Assembly: GCA_902526645.1 (NCBI GenBank)
Contig: CABZLS010000006.1
Coordinates: 1-64,000 of the forward strand
Origin: an uncultured Pelagibacteraceae bacterium
GTDB taxonomy: Bacteria; Pseudomonadota; Alphaproteobacteria; Pelagibacterales; Pelagibacteraceae
DNA length: 64,000 nucleotides
Direction: 5' to 3'
Below are positions 43,243 through 51,802 of this stretch, in pieces; the first letter of the stretch is position 1, and the number at the start of each line of letters is the position of its first letter. A program made the position numbers and the translations under genes. The notes beneath the pieces are model-generated. The model did not search any database. It was not told where the DNA came from and saw only the letters and a list, made by a program, of their open reading frames with translations.

Positions 43243-43827
43243 ATGCTTAGAAAAATACCAAATATATTAACAGTCGGTAGGATCTTAATAGTACCTTTTT
43301 TTGTATTAGCTTTTTACTTACCTGGTTTTTATGGAGATTTAACTGCTTTAATTCTATTCATTGTTGCATCATTCACAGATTTTCTTGATGGAATGTTGGC
43401 TAGATTTTTAGGAGAAGAGTCAAAGCTAGGTGAATTATTGGACCCAATTGCAGATAAGATTATAGTTGCAACTGCTCTGATACTTTTAGTTATGGATGGA
43501 ACAATAAGAAATTATGAAGTTATAGCGGCAATAATAATTTTAACTAGAGAAATTTTAATTTCTGGGCTTCGAGAATTTCTTGCGAAAGGTAAAATTAAAC
43601 TTCCAGTTTCTAATCTTGCAAAATTGAAAACTGTTTTACAAATGATTTCTATCGCACTCTTACTTTCTGGTGATACTGGAAATAAAATAATAAATTTTCA
43701 AGACTATAACGCTCAGACAATAGGCATTATTCTTTTGTGGCTCTCTGCTGCACTAACACTCTTTACAGGATATGAGTATATGAGAAAAGGAATTGATCAT
43801 GCAATTTCTGAAGATAGTAAAGACTAA
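43243..43827 (+). CDS. pgsA: CDP-diacylglycerol--glycerol-3-phosphate 3-phosphatidyltransferase
   Basis: PgsA makes phosphatidylglycerol phosphate, the precursor of PG and cardiolipin, at the inner membrane. The 194-residue polytopic protein starts MLRKIPNILTVGRILIVPFF. It contains the CDP-alcohol phosphotransferase motif SFTDFLDGMLARFLGEESKLGELLDPIADK (DG-x2-AR-x8-G-x3-D-x3-D). ILTREILISGLREFL follows, also typical of PgsA. It lies 5 bases after uvrC, a common bacterial pairing. Its stop overlaps that of ilvE on the other strand. PG is the lipid donor for Lgt, which is also in this window. Confidence 0.95.
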   Translation: MLRKIPNILTVGRILIVPFFVLAFYLPGFYGDLTALILFIVASFTDFLDGMLARFLGEESKLGELLDPIADKIIVATALILLVMDGTIRNYEVIAAIIILTREILISGLREFLAKGKIKLPVSNLAKLKTVLQMISIALLLSGDTGNKIINFQDYNAQTIGIILLWLSAALTLFTGYEYMRKGIDHAISEDSKD

Positions 43828-44705
43828 GCTGCTTTTTTTTTCTTAACTAAAGCTTGATAACTTTCATTTAAATCAATTATCATTTTACACACGTGAAATT
43901 GATTTTCAGCTATGCAAGAAACAGGGGTTACTTCAGCTGCGGTACCTGTTAAAAAACATCCTCCAAAGTTTTTAAGCTCTTCAGGACTAATTTTTCTTTC
44001 ATGAACTTTTATATTTTTCGATTTAGCTATTTCAATTACTGTTCTTCTTGTAATACCATCTAAAAATGAGTCAGGTATAGGAGTGTGCAATTCTCCATTT
44101 TTATCTTTAAAAAAAATATTTGCACCTGTTGCCTCTGCAATATTTCCCTCATGATCAAGCATAAGTGAATCTGTATATCCTTGCTTTTCAGCCTCATGTT
44201 TGGAAAGAGTACATATCATATATAATCCAGATGCTTTAGTATCCCAAGGTATTGTATTAGGAGCTGGTCTTCTCCAACTAGAAATATTTAATCTAATACC
44301 TTCAATCTTTAATTTAGGATCAAAATAAGATCCCCACTCCCATGTAGCTATTGCAACATGTATTTTGGTTTGTTGTGCAGAAATTGCCATCATCTCACTT
44401 CCTCTCCATGCCACAGGCCTTACATAACCATTTTCAACTTTTTGTGTTAAAATTATTTTTTTACTTGCTTTATTGATTTCATCTTCACTATAAGGAATTT
44501 CAAAACCCATTCTTCTAGCAGAATGAAATAACCTTGATGTATGTTCTTCAAGTTTAAATATTGAGCCATCGTACACTCTTTCACCTTCAAATACACAGCT
44601 AGCATAATGTAATCCATGACTTAGTACATGCACTTTTACATCCGACCAATCAACTAAATCGCCATTGTACCATATTTTGCCTGATCTTTTATCGTAAGGT
44701 ATCAT
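43824..44705 (-). CDS. ilvE: Branched-chain amino acid aminotransferase (class IV)
   Basis: IlvE is a PLP enzyme that catalyses the last step of valine, leucine and isoleucine synthesis. The 293-residue product has DKRSGKIWYNGDLVDWSDVKVHVLSHGLHYASCVFEGERVYDG, RLFHSARRMGFEIPY and YVRPVAWRGSE. DTKASGLYMICTLSKHEAEKQGY carries the PLP-binding Lys, followed by EATGANIFF and FLTGTAAEVTPVSCI. It reads away from petP; the two promoters overlap in the 75-base gap between them. Confidence 0.94.
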   Translation of the reverse strand: MIPYDKRSGKIWYNGDLVDWSDVKVHVLSHGLHYASCVFEGERVYDGSIFKLEEHTSRLFHSARRMGFEIPYSEDEINKASKKIILTQKVENGYVRPVAWRGSEMMAISAQQTKIHVAIATWEWGSYFDPKLKIEGIRLNISSWRRPAPNTIPWDTKASGLYMICTLSKHEAEKQGYTDSLMLDHEGNIAEATGANIFFKDKNGELHTPIPDSFLDGITRRTVIEIAKSKNIKVHERKISPEELKNFGGCFLTGTAAEVTPVSCIAENQFHVCKMIIDLNESYQALVKKKKAA

Positions 44706-44729
44706 TTTTTGAAATATTAAAAAAAATTA

Positions 44730-44758
44730 TTAACAAAAAATATCTTTGTATCTATAAT
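44730..44758 (+). promoter_or_regulatory. Sigma70-type promoter of petP-petR-envZ
   Basis: TTAACA (44730-44735), a 17-base spacer and a perfect TATAAT (44753-44758) lie 23 bases upstream of the petP ATG. The predicted leader is about 16 bases. The site interdigitates with the divergent ilvE promoter. Confidence 0.7.
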
Positions 44759-44765
44759 ATGTCAA
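44737..44765 (-). promoter_or_regulatory. Sigma70-type promoter of ilvE
   Basis: On the minus strand a perfect TTGACA (44765-44760), a 17-base spacer and TATTTT (44742-44737) lie just upstream of the ilvE ATG, giving a leader of about 25 bases. It overlaps the plus-strand petP promoter almost completely, so the two promoters should compete for polymerase. Confidence 0.6.
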
Positions 44766-44780
44766 TATAACTTACCTATA

Positions 44781-45218
44781 ATGAAAGAACTTTTATATCT
44801 AAAAGATGATCAATTGAAAGATTTAATTGAAAAATTATTCATTAGTTATAGGGAAACTTTTTCAGATTCTAAAAAAATTCTTGATAAATATTCAATTGGC
44901 TTAGCTCATCAAAAAGTAATTCATCTGCTTTCTATGTACGAAGGAATTTCAATATCTGAATTACTTAAAAAATTGAAAATCACTAAACAAAGCCTCAATA
45001 GAGTTTTAAAAGATTTAATTAAGTTAGAAATAATCATATTTAAAAAGAATGACAAAGATACAAGAGTTAAGCATATGTTTTTAAATCAAAAAGGCAAAAA
45101 AATATTTGATGAAATTTTTGTACTACAAAAGAAAAGAATTTATAACGCTCTTCTAAATTCTTCCTCAGAAGAGGTCATTAATTTTGATAATGTATTAAGA
45201 AAGATAATTAATGGATAA
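44781..45218 (+). CDS. petP: MarR-family regulator, PetP-like
   Basis: The 145-residue product is a winged-helix MarR protein. A dimerisation helix is followed by HQKVIHLLSMYEGISISELLKKLKITKQSLNRVLKDLIKLEIIIFKKNDKDTRVKHMFLNQKGKKIFDEI, the DNA-binding helix-turn-helix and the beta-wing. The stop overlaps the start of an OmpR-type response regulator. This MarR/response-regulator pair matches petP-petR of Rhodobacter capsulatus, which affects expression of the bc1 complex. The name is by context; a direct role in bc1 control here is inferred. Confidence 0.75.
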   Translation: MKELLYLKDDQLKDLIEKLFISYRETFSDSKKILDKYSIGLAHQKVIHLLSMYEGISISELLKKLKITKQSLNRVLKDLIKLEIIIFKKNDKDTRVKHMFLNQKGKKIFDEIFVLQKKRIYNALLNSSSEEVINFDNVLRKIING

Positions 45219-45888
45219 ATTTATAGCTCACATATTAGTTGTAGATGATGATGATGGAATTAGAACACTAGTAAAAAAATATCTAATTGAAAATAATTTT
45301 CTAGTTACTACTGCTAAGAATGCTGAGGATGCATCAAAAAAAATTAAGATTATTAAGTTTGACTTGATAATACTAGATATAATGATGCCAGGAAAAAGTG
45401 GTTTGGATTTTATTGATGAACACAGAAAATATTTAGAGACTCCAATAATTCTTTTGACTGCAAAAGGTGAACCAGATGAAAGAATTAAGGGACTTGAGGT
45501 TGGAGCTGACGATTATCTTCCAAAGCCTTTTGAACCAAAAGAATTAATCTTAAGAATACAGAATATATTAAATAAAACAAAAAAGATTAGTCAAAAAAGA
45601 GTAATTCAGTTTAATGATATTAAGATTGATTTAAATAAACTGATAATTTCAAAAAATAATAAAGAGTTTAAAATTAACAACACAGAAAAAATTATTTTAG
45701 AAAAAATGATAAACAATCCCGGAAAAACTTTTGCAAGGGAGGATATTGGTTTATTAATTAATCTTGATAAAGAAAGATCTATAGATGTGATAATAACAAG
45801 ATTAAGAAAAAAAATTGAAGTAAATCCAAAGAGTCCAAAATTCCTTCAAACAATTAGAGGAGCTGGTTATGTTCTCTGGATTGAATAA
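45211..45888 (+). CDS. petR: OmpR-family response regulator, PetR-like
   Basis: The 225-residue protein has a receiver domain with the acidic pocket in VVDDDDG, the phosphorylated Asp in LIILDIMMPGKSG, the Thr in ILLTAKG, and the Lys in DYLPKPFEPKEL. The C-terminal half is an OmpR-type winged helix (NTEKIILEKMINNPGKTFAREDI, RSIDVIITRLRKKIEVNPKSPKFLQTIRGAGYVL). It overlaps petP by 8 bases and the sensor kinase by 20, so all three should be one translational unit. OmpR and PetR are close relatives; either name is defensible. Confidence 0.85.
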   Translation: MDKFIAHILVVDDDDGIRTLVKKYLIENNFLVTTAKNAEDASKKIKIIKFDLIILDIMMPGKSGLDFIDEHRKYLETPIILLTAKGEPDERIKGLEVGADDYLPKPFEPKELILRIQNILNKTKKISQKRVIQFNDIKIDLNKLIISKNNKEFKINNTEKIILEKMINNPGKTFAREDIGLLINLDKERSIDVIITRLRKKIEVNPKSPKFLQTIRGAGYVLWIE

Positions 45889-47188
45889 ATTTTTGAAAAA
45901 TATTCTTCCAAAAAGTTTATTCTATCGAGCATTATTAATAGTTGCAGTTCCAGTATTAGTATTACAGCTTGTTATAACTATTGTTTTTTTTGATAGTCTT
46001 TGGATAAAAACAACTAAAGGTATGACAAGAGCGCTTGTCAATGAAATAAGTACATTCTTAGAATTTTATAATAATGATAAATATGATAAAGCAGAAATAA
46101 AAAATCTCTTTTCTGTTTATCAAGACCTAAGTTTTGAGTTTATTTCTGATCAAGATTTTGAATTTAAATATAATGAAAGGTGGTTTAGTCCTATTGATAG
46201 AACTTTACGAAGAGAATTAAAATCAAGATTCAAATTAGATAATTTTTGGTTCGATACTACTAATTATAAAGAATTAATTGATATTCGAATTAAATACAAG
46301 ACTGGTTATTTTAAATTTTTAATACATAAAGACAGAATAACAAGTTCATCAGCAAGGATTTTTGCATTATGGATAACTGTCCCAGCATTAATAATGGTTT
46401 TTATCTCATTAATATTTTTAAAAAATCAGACTAGACCAATTACCAATCTTGCAAGAGCTGCAGAAAAATTTGGTAAAGGTGAGGAAATTGAAGAGTTTAA
46501 GCCTTCAGGAGCATCAGAGATTAGAAAAGCAGGTTATGAATTCGATAAAATGCGTAAAAGAATAATTAGACATTTAAATCAAAGGTCTGAAATGCTATCC
46601 GGAATTAGTCATGACTTGAGAACTCCATTAACTAGAATGAAATTACAAATTGCTTTTATAAAAGATAAAGAATTAGCTGATAAGTTAACTGAGGATATTA
46701 ATGAAATGGAGAAAATGCTTAATGAATATCTTCAGTTTACTAAATCTTCGTTCCAAGAAAAAGATGAAATGTTTAGCTTAACTGATTTATTAAATGATGT
46801 GAGTAAAAAATATAATAAAGAAAATATATCTTCAAATATATTACCCAAAGTTTATTTTAATGGAAGAAAAAACTTAATTAAAAGATGTATTAACAATTTG
46901 ATTGATAATGGAATCAAATATGGAAATAAAGTAAACATAGAACTTAACAAAAAAAATAATAGTCTTTTTATAAAAGTTGAAGATGACGGCCCTGGTATAC
47001 CCGAAAGTGAATATCAAAATGTTTTTAAACCGTTTTATAAAATTAATAAAGGTCGAGCCGATTCAAAATCTAGTGTTGGTTTAGGCCTATCTATAGCATC
47101 TGATATAATCAGATCACATGGTGGAAATATAATGTTAGAAAAATCTAAAATGAACGGACTTGCTGTTAAGATTTTTTTGCCTTTCTAG
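45869..47188 (+). CDS. envZ: EnvZ-like sensor histidine kinase
   Basis: The 439-residue membrane kinase has one hydrophobic segment at about residues 17-40, a short periplasmic domain of about 130 residues, and a second membrane segment (ARIFALWITVPALIMVFISLIFL). A HAMP linker (RPITNLARAAEKFGKGEEIEEFKPSGASEIRKAGYEFDKM) follows, then the H-box SGISHDLRTPLTRMKLQI with the phosphorylated His. The ATPase shows the N-box NLIDNGIKYG and G-boxes DDGPGIPE and SVGLGLSIASDI. It overlaps the petR-like gene and is its likely partner. The stimulus is not evident; osmolarity as for EnvZ is only an analogy. Confidence 0.88.
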   Translation: MFSGLNKFLKNILPKSLFYRALLIVAVPVLVLQLVITIVFFDSLWIKTTKGMTRALVNEISTFLEFYNNDKYDKAEIKNLFSVYQDLSFEFISDQDFEFKYNERWFSPIDRTLRRELKSRFKLDNFWFDTTNYKELIDIRIKYKTGYFKFLIHKDRITSSSARIFALWITVPALIMVFISLIFLKNQTRPITNLARAAEKFGKGEEIEEFKPSGASEIRKAGYEFDKMRKRIIRHLNQRSEMLSGISHDLRTPLTRMKLQIAFIKDKELADKLTEDINEMEKMLNEYLQFTKSSFQEKDEMFSLTDLLNDVSKKYNKENISSNILPKVYFNGRKNLIKRCINNLIDNGIKYGNKVNIELNKKNNSLFIKVEDDGPGIPESEYQNVFKPFYKINKGRADSKSSVGLGLSIASDIIRSHGGNIMLEKSKMNGLAVKIFLPF

Positions 47189-47417
47189 ATTTCACTTTTT
47201 TTTTCGGATTTAATTTATTAATTTTTTTTTCTAAATTTTCAACTCTTTTAGATAATACCTCAAATTCATCCTTACTTGTTAATTTAAGTCTAAAGACAAA
47301 CTCGTCCCTTTTAGATTTCAATATACTTAACAATTCATTGGAAAGATCTCTAGAAGAAAGCATTCCTTGCTCAAATAGTTTTGTAAGCTTATCAAAAACA
47401 AACTTTGAATTTTTCAT
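47166..47417 (-). CDS. UbiK/YqiC-like (BMFP) small coiled-coil protein
   Basis: The 83-residue protein resembles the BMFP family, which includes E. coli UbiK (YqiC), an accessory factor of aerobic ubiquinone synthesis. The family pattern appears in LFEQGMLSSRDLSNELLSILKSKRDEFVFRLKLTSKDEFEVLSKRVENLEKKINKL, which includes the VSREEFxV-like segment and a C-terminal heptad. The last 12 residues are almost all basic. It is convergent with the sensor kinase and overlaps its 3' end by 23 bases. It is divergent from lgt. Confidence 0.75.
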   Translation of the reverse strand: MKNSKFVFDKLTKLFEQGMLSSRDLSNELLSILKSKRDEFVFRLKLTSKDEFEVLSKRVENLEKKINKLNPKKKVKSRKAKKS

Positions 47418-47465
47418 ACATTTATAATTACTTTTTAAAAATTAAGTTTATAATTATTATTAGAA

Positions 47466-48248
47466 ATGTTAATTAATAATTTTGACCCAGTTGCAATTCA
47501 AATTTTTACTTTAGAAATTAGATGGTATTCATTATCCTATGTACTGGGCATTTTACTTGGATGGTTTTTGAGTAAAAAATTTTTTATCTTAAAACTAGAG
47601 ATAAAAGAAAAATTTGATGATTATTTGACACATGTAATTTTAGCAATAATTATTGGTGGAAGAATTGGTTATGTAATTTTTTACAATTTTGAATACTATT
47701 TAAGTAATCCTTTAGATATACTGAAAATTTGGCAAGGCGGAATGTCTTTCCATGGTGGTTTACTAGGAATTATTTTAGTAACAATCTGGTTTGCAAAAAA
47801 AAATAATCATAATCCATTAGAATACCTAGATATAGTTTCAATTGTATCTCCTGTTGGTATATTTTTTGGAAGAATATCTAATTTTATAAACTCTGAGTTA
47901 TACGGAATACCCACCAACCTACCATGGGGAGTAAAATTTATTCAAATTGATAATTTATCGAGACACCCATCACAATTATATGAAGCTACATTTGAGGGTT
48001 TAATTTTATTTTTAGTCTTAATTTATTTTAGAAATAAAGGTTTTTTAAATTATGCGGGTGTTATTTCCGGTATTTTCATAACTTTTTACTCGTTATTTAG
48101 ATTTATAATCGAATTTTATAGAGTTCCGGACGAACAATTAGGCTACATAGTTTACAATCTTACCATGGGTCAAACTTTTTGCTTAATTTTTTTTATTGTT
48201 GGTATTTATTTAGTAATCAAGAATTATGAAATTAAAAAGAAAAACTAA
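47466..48248 (+). CDS. lgt: Prolipoprotein diacylglyceryl transferase
   Basis: Lgt transfers diacylglycerol from PG to the lipobox Cys of preprolipoproteins in the inner membrane. The 260-residue polytopic protein has the expected signatures: IRWYSLSYVLGILLGW, IIGGRIGYVIFYN, and the Lgt core GGMSFHGGLLGIILV. GIFFGRISNFINSELYG, HPSQLYEATFEGL and the closing GQTFCLIFFIVG also match. Its product would process BamD in this window. The 3' end overlaps the methyltransferase gene by 23 bases. Confidence 0.97.
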   Translation: MLINNFDPVAIQIFTLEIRWYSLSYVLGILLGWFLSKKFFILKLEIKEKFDDYLTHVILAIIIGGRIGYVIFYNFEYYLSNPLDILKIWQGGMSFHGGLLGIILVTIWFAKKNNHNPLEYLDIVSIVSPVGIFFGRISNFINSELYGIPTNLPWGVKFIQIDNLSRHPSQLYEATFEGLILFLVLIYFRNKGFLNYAGVISGIFITFYSLFRFIIEFYRVPDEQLGYIVYNLTMGQTFCLIFFIVGIYLVIKNYEIKKKN

Positions 48249-49272
48249 GATTCCATTAGACCAGTATATTAATAAAGCACTTTATAATAAAAAAACTGGA
48301 TATTATATGAATAAAGATCCTTTTGGAAAAAAGGGTGATTATATAACAGCGCCAAACATTTCAATATTATTTTCAGAGATGATTGCAATATGGATCTTAA
48401 GTTTTTGGCAAAACATAGGATCTCCTAAAAATTTTAATTTAGTTGAACTGGGTGCTGGTAATGGTGAAATGATGAAAATTCTCATACAAAGTTTCAAAAA
48501 TTTTCCAGAATTCTTTAACACCTGCAACATATATATTCATGAAAAAAGTATTAAACTTATAAAAATTCAAAAAATGAAGTTAAAAAAAAATAATGTAAGT
48601 TGGATTTCAAAAATTAATAAAATCAAAAAATATCCTACAATTTTCATTGCAAATGAATTTTTTGACTCAATTCCAATTAAACAATTTCTTAAGTTAGATG
48701 GCTCCTGGTTTGAAAGATATGTTAATATGGAAAATAAAAAAAATTTTTTTTTTTTTAATAAAAAAATTGATATAAAAAAATTTGAAAAAAAGATTAAATA
48801 CAATATAAGTCATAAACAAAATTTTATTGAATACTCCCAAAATAGCGTAAATTATCTCAAAAATGTTTGCAAAATAATTAAAAAATATAAAGGTGGAGCA
48901 TTAATAATTGATTACGGGTATTTTGAGGAAAGAATGAAAAATACACTTCAGGCTATTTCAGGGCAAAAATATTCAAACGTTTTAAAAAATTTTGGAAATT
49001 CTGATATTACTCACAATATAAGTTTTTATTTATTTAAAAATATTATTCAAAAAATTAACCACTTAGAGGCAATTACTACAAATCAAGGTGAATTTTTAAC
49101 TAAAATTGGCATTAATAGAAGAGCAGAAATAATATCAAAAAACCTCTCATTTCTCAAAAAAGCAGATGTTTACTATAGATTATCAAGGTTAATTGATAAA
49201 AAACAAATGGGTGGTCTTTTCAAAGTGTTATTTATTAAGAATAAAAAAAATAAATTTAAATTAGGATTTTAA
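48226..49272 (+). CDS. MidA/NDUFAF7-family SAM-dependent methyltransferase
   Basis: The 348-residue protein belongs to the DUF185 family, whose mitochondrial member NDUFAF7 methylates an arginine of a complex I subunit. Cues are the N-terminal IPLDQYINKALYNKKTGYYMNKDPFGKKGDYITAPNISILFSEMIAIWI, the SAM loop LVELGAGNGEMMKIL, FIANEFFDSIPIKQFL, and the later GALIIDYGYFEERMKNTLQAISGQKY and DITHNISFYLF. A bacterial complex I role is plausible but unproven. It sits between lgt and pgeF, a recurring alphaproteobacterial arrangement as I recall. A 13-base T run codes FFFF mid-gene. Confidence 0.88.
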   Translation: MKLKRKTKIPLDQYINKALYNKKTGYYMNKDPFGKKGDYITAPNISILFSEMIAIWILSFWQNIGSPKNFNLVELGAGNGEMMKILIQSFKNFPEFFNTCNIYIHEKSIKLIKIQKMKLKKNNVSWISKINKIKKYPTIFIANEFFDSIPIKQFLKLDGSWFERYVNMENKKNFFFFNKKIDIKKFEKKIKYNISHKQNFIEYSQNSVNYLKNVCKIIKKYKGGALIIDYGYFEERMKNTLQAISGQKYSNVLKNFGNSDITHNISFYLFKNIIQKINHLEAITTNQGEFLTKIGINRRAEIISKNLSFLKKADVYYRLSRLIDKKQMGGLFKVLFIKNKKNKFKLGF

Positions 49273-49274
49273 GA

Positions 49275-50036
49275 GTGATTAAATCAAAAATACTTAAAAA
49301 ATTTAAAGATATTAGTCATGGGTTTTTTAACAAAAAAGGTGGAAAATCTTTAGGGATCTATCATAGTCTGAATTGTGGTCCTGGATCAAAAGATAAAATA
49401 TCAAATGTGAGAAAAAATTTAAAGATTGTTAAAAATAAAATTAGTAAAAAAAGTAAAAGTGTTCTTTTGCTTAATCAAATACATAGCAATAAATATATCT
49501 TCATTGACAAGAGTGAAAAGATAAAGAAAAAAAAATTTAAAGCTGATGCATTAATAACAAACCAAAAGAAATTGCCTATAGGAGTTTTGACTGCAGATTG
49601 TGCACCAATTTTAGTTTATGATAATATCTCTAAAATTATAGCAGCAATACATGTTGGTTGGAAAGGTGCTTATAAAAATATTATAAGCAAAGTAATATCT
49701 TTCATGATAAAAAAAGGCAGTAAACAAAAAAATATTTTTGCAGTAATTGGTCCTTCAATTAGTCAAAAAAGCTACGAAGTTAAAATTGATTTTTTCAAAA
49801 AATTTATGAAAAAGACTAAAAAAAATAAGAAATTCTTTGAAAAAAGGAAAAATAAATTTTATTTTGATTTGCCAAGATACGTAAAATCGCAACTCAAATT
49901 CAACAAAATAACAAAAATTGACCACATTAATATTAATACTTTTGATAATAAAAATAATTTTTTTAGTGCCAGACGTGCTTTAAAATTAAAACATGATGAT
50001 TATGGTAGAAATATTTCAATAATTATGATTAATTAA
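49275..50036 (+). CDS. pgeF: PgeF (YfiH/DUF152) peptidoglycan-editing purine nucleoside enzyme
   Basis: This family was once called polyphenol oxidase or laccase-domain. Members act on purine nucleosides, and E. coli YfiH edits wrongly charged (L-Ser) peptidoglycan precursors. The 253-residue product has SHGFFNKKGGKSLGIYHSLNCG, LLNQIHSN, the metal-site block ADALITNQKKLPIGVLTADCAPILVYD, and IAAIHVGWKGAYKNIISKVI. GPSISQKSYEV and the ending FFSARR are also present. The start is GTG, 2 bases after the methyltransferase stop. Confidence 0.88.
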   Translation: MIKSKILKKFKDISHGFFNKKGGKSLGIYHSLNCGPGSKDKISNVRKNLKIVKNKISKKSKSVLLLNQIHSNKYIFIDKSEKIKKKKFKADALITNQKKLPIGVLTADCAPILVYDNISKIIAAIHVGWKGAYKNIISKVISFMIKKGSKQKNIFAVIGPSISQKSYEVKIDFFKKFMKKTKKNKKFFEKRKNKFYFDLPRYVKSQLKFNKITKIDHININTFDNKNNFFSARRALKLKHDDYGRNISIIMIN

Positions 50037-50044
50037 ACTTTTCA

Positions 50045-50977
50045 ATGAAATTATTAACAGGAAATAGTAATAAATCTTTAAGTAAGAAAATTTCAAAATA
50101 TCTTAAAACTAAACTAGTAAATTCAAGTATCAAAAAATTTGCTGATGGTGAAATTTATATAGAAATAAATGAAAATATTAGAGGAAATAGTATCTTTATA
50201 ATTCAATCAATTTCATCTCCAGCCAATGATAACTTAATGGAGTTATTGCTTTGTATTGATGCTTTAAAAAGATCATCTGCAAAAAATATAACTGCTGTTA
50301 TCCCTTATTTTGGATATGCAAGACAAGATCGGAAAGTTGTTCCAAGAACTTCTATCTCCGCTAAACTTGTATCAAATTTAATTACTCAAGCAGGTGCAGA
50401 TAGAGTTGTAACTGTTGACTTGCACGCAGGTCAAATTCAAGGATTTTTTGATATTCCAGTTGATAACCTATTTTCAACACCTATTTTTGCAAGACATGTA
50501 AAGAAAAAAATAAAAAGTAAGAATATAATTTGTGTTGCACCTGATGTGGGAGGGACAGAAAGAGCCAGAGCACTTGGAAAAATTTTAAATGTTGGACTTG
50601 CGATCGTTGATAAAAGAAGACCGAAGCCAGGTCAGTCAGAAGTCATGAATATAATTGGAAATGTAAAAGGAAAAACTTGTATTATTGTTGATGATATAAT
50701 TGATTCTGGAGGCACAATAATTAATGCGGCAAAAGCTTTAAAAGAGAGAGGAGCAAAAGAAGTTTACGTTTATATTACTCACGGTGTATTAAGTGGTGAT
50801 GCTGTAAGAAAAATTAAAAAATCTGTGATAAAAAATTTGGTTATTACAGACACAATAGATAATGAACATAAAACTAAAAATGTTAAAAATATAGAAGTTT
50901 TAACAATTTCAGGCCTTATGGGTGAAGCTATAAGAAGGATTTCTAACTCAACGTCTGTGTCAGATTTATTTAAATAA
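50045..50977 (+). CDS. prs: Ribose-phosphate pyrophosphokinase
   Basis: Prs makes PRPP for purine, pyrimidine, histidine and NAD synthesis. The 310-residue product has LLTGNSNKSLSKKISKYL, FADGEIYIEINENIRG, PYFGYARQDRKVVPRTSISAKLVSNLI, and the metal-binding VDLHAGQIQGFFDIPVDNL. APDVGGTERARALGK and the PRPP-binding CIIVDDIIDSGGTI are also as expected. It matches class I enzymes. It begins 9 bases after pgeF and is followed by rplY, the prs-rplY-pth-ychF order widespread in proteobacteria. Confidence 0.98.
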   Translation: MKLLTGNSNKSLSKKISKYLKTKLVNSSIKKFADGEIYIEINENIRGNSIFIIQSISSPANDNLMELLLCIDALKRSSAKNITAVIPYFGYARQDRKVVPRTSISAKLVSNLITQAGADRVVTVDLHAGQIQGFFDIPVDNLFSTPIFARHVKKKIKSKNIICVAPDVGGTERARALGKILNVGLAIVDKRRPKPGQSEVMNIIGNVKGKTCIIVDDIIDSGGTIINAAKALKERGAKEVYVYITHGVLSGDAVRKIKKSVIKNLVITDTIDNEHKTKNVKNIEVLTISGLMGEAIRRISNSTSVSDLFK

Positions 50978-51020
50978 TTACCTTGATTATTTACCAACAT
51001 CGGTTACAAAACTATTTTTT

Positions 51021-51770
51021 ATGAATACATTAGACGCCAACATTAGAGAAAACACTTCAAAGGGACAACTGAATTTGATCAGAAAAAACGGGAACGTGCC
51101 TGCAATTATATATGGCGGGAAAGAGGAAAACCAAAAAATTTCAATTTCTAAAAAATTTCTTAAAAATTTAATCGAAAAAGAAAATTTTCTCTCAAGTATA
51201 ATCACTTTAAACGTAAATGGAAAATCTCAAAAAGTTTTACCTAGGGAGGTAAAATACCATATAATAAGTGATGAGCCTACTCATGTTGATTTTTTGAGAG
51301 TATTACCCGGAGTGAAGATTAAAATTGATGTTCCAGTAAACTTTATAAACCATGAAAAATCTCCTGGTCTTAAAAGAGGTGGGGTGCTTAATATAGTTAG
51401 GAGAAAAGTTGAATTAAAATGTCCAAGCGAGAAAATACCTGAGAGTATTACTTTGGATCTAGATGGAATAGACATAGGTGAAAGTTTTAAAATCTCCTCT
51501 GTAAAATTAGATGCAGAGGTAACACCAACTATTCAAGGCAGAGACTTTGTTATTGCAACATTAGCTGCACCAACAGTTATGAAAGAACCTGAAAAACCTA
51601 CCGCAGAAGAGGGTGCGGAAGGAGCTGAAGGAGCAGAAGGTGCTGAAGGTACAGAAGCAGCAGCGGCTGGGGATGGTGAAAAATCAACTACAGAAGGTGC
51701 TAAAGGTGATAAAAAAGAAGGTGAAGATAAAAAATCTTCTGAAAAAAAACCTTCCGAAGAAAAAAAATAA
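51021..51770 (+). CDS. rplY: Ribosomal protein bL25 (Ctc/TL5 form) with acidic repeat tail
   Basis: bL25 binds 5S rRNA in the large subunit. The 249-residue protein is the long Ctc form. The N-terminal 5S-binding domain (GQLNLIRKNGNVPAIIYGGKEENQKI, REVKYHIISDEPTHVDFLRV) is followed by the beta-rich TL5 domain (PVNFINHEKSPGLKRGGVLNIVRRKVELKCPSEKIPESITLDL). About 50 residues of tail are low-complexity and dominated by E, G, A and K; the first part is GAE repeats encoded by a 9-base DNA repeat. The tail is locally GC-richer than the surroundings. Confidence 0.95.
   Translation: MNTLDANIRENTSKGQLNLIRKNGNVPAIIYGGKEENQKISISKKFLKNLIEKENFLSSIITLNVNGKSQKVLPREVKYHIISDEPTHVDFLRVLPGVKIKIDVPVNFINHEKSPGLKRGGVLNIVRRKVELKCPSEKIPESITLDLDGIDIGESFKISSVKLDAEVTPTIQGRDFVIATLAAPTVMKEPEKPTAEEGAEGAEGAEGAEGTEAAAAGDGEKSTTEGAKGDKKEGEDKKSSEKKPSEEKK
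51612..51656 (+). repeat. Five-unit 9-base tandem repeat coding Gly-Ala-Glu units
   Basis: Five consecutive 9-base units of the form GGN-GCN-GAA (the last is GGT-ACA-GAA) lie in the rplY tail. Third positions vary between units, so the protein repeat is better conserved than the DNA, arguing against very recent expansion. Confidence 0.85.
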
Positions 51771-51802
51771 TCTATTCAATTTGAAAAATTAATATATTAA
51801 TT

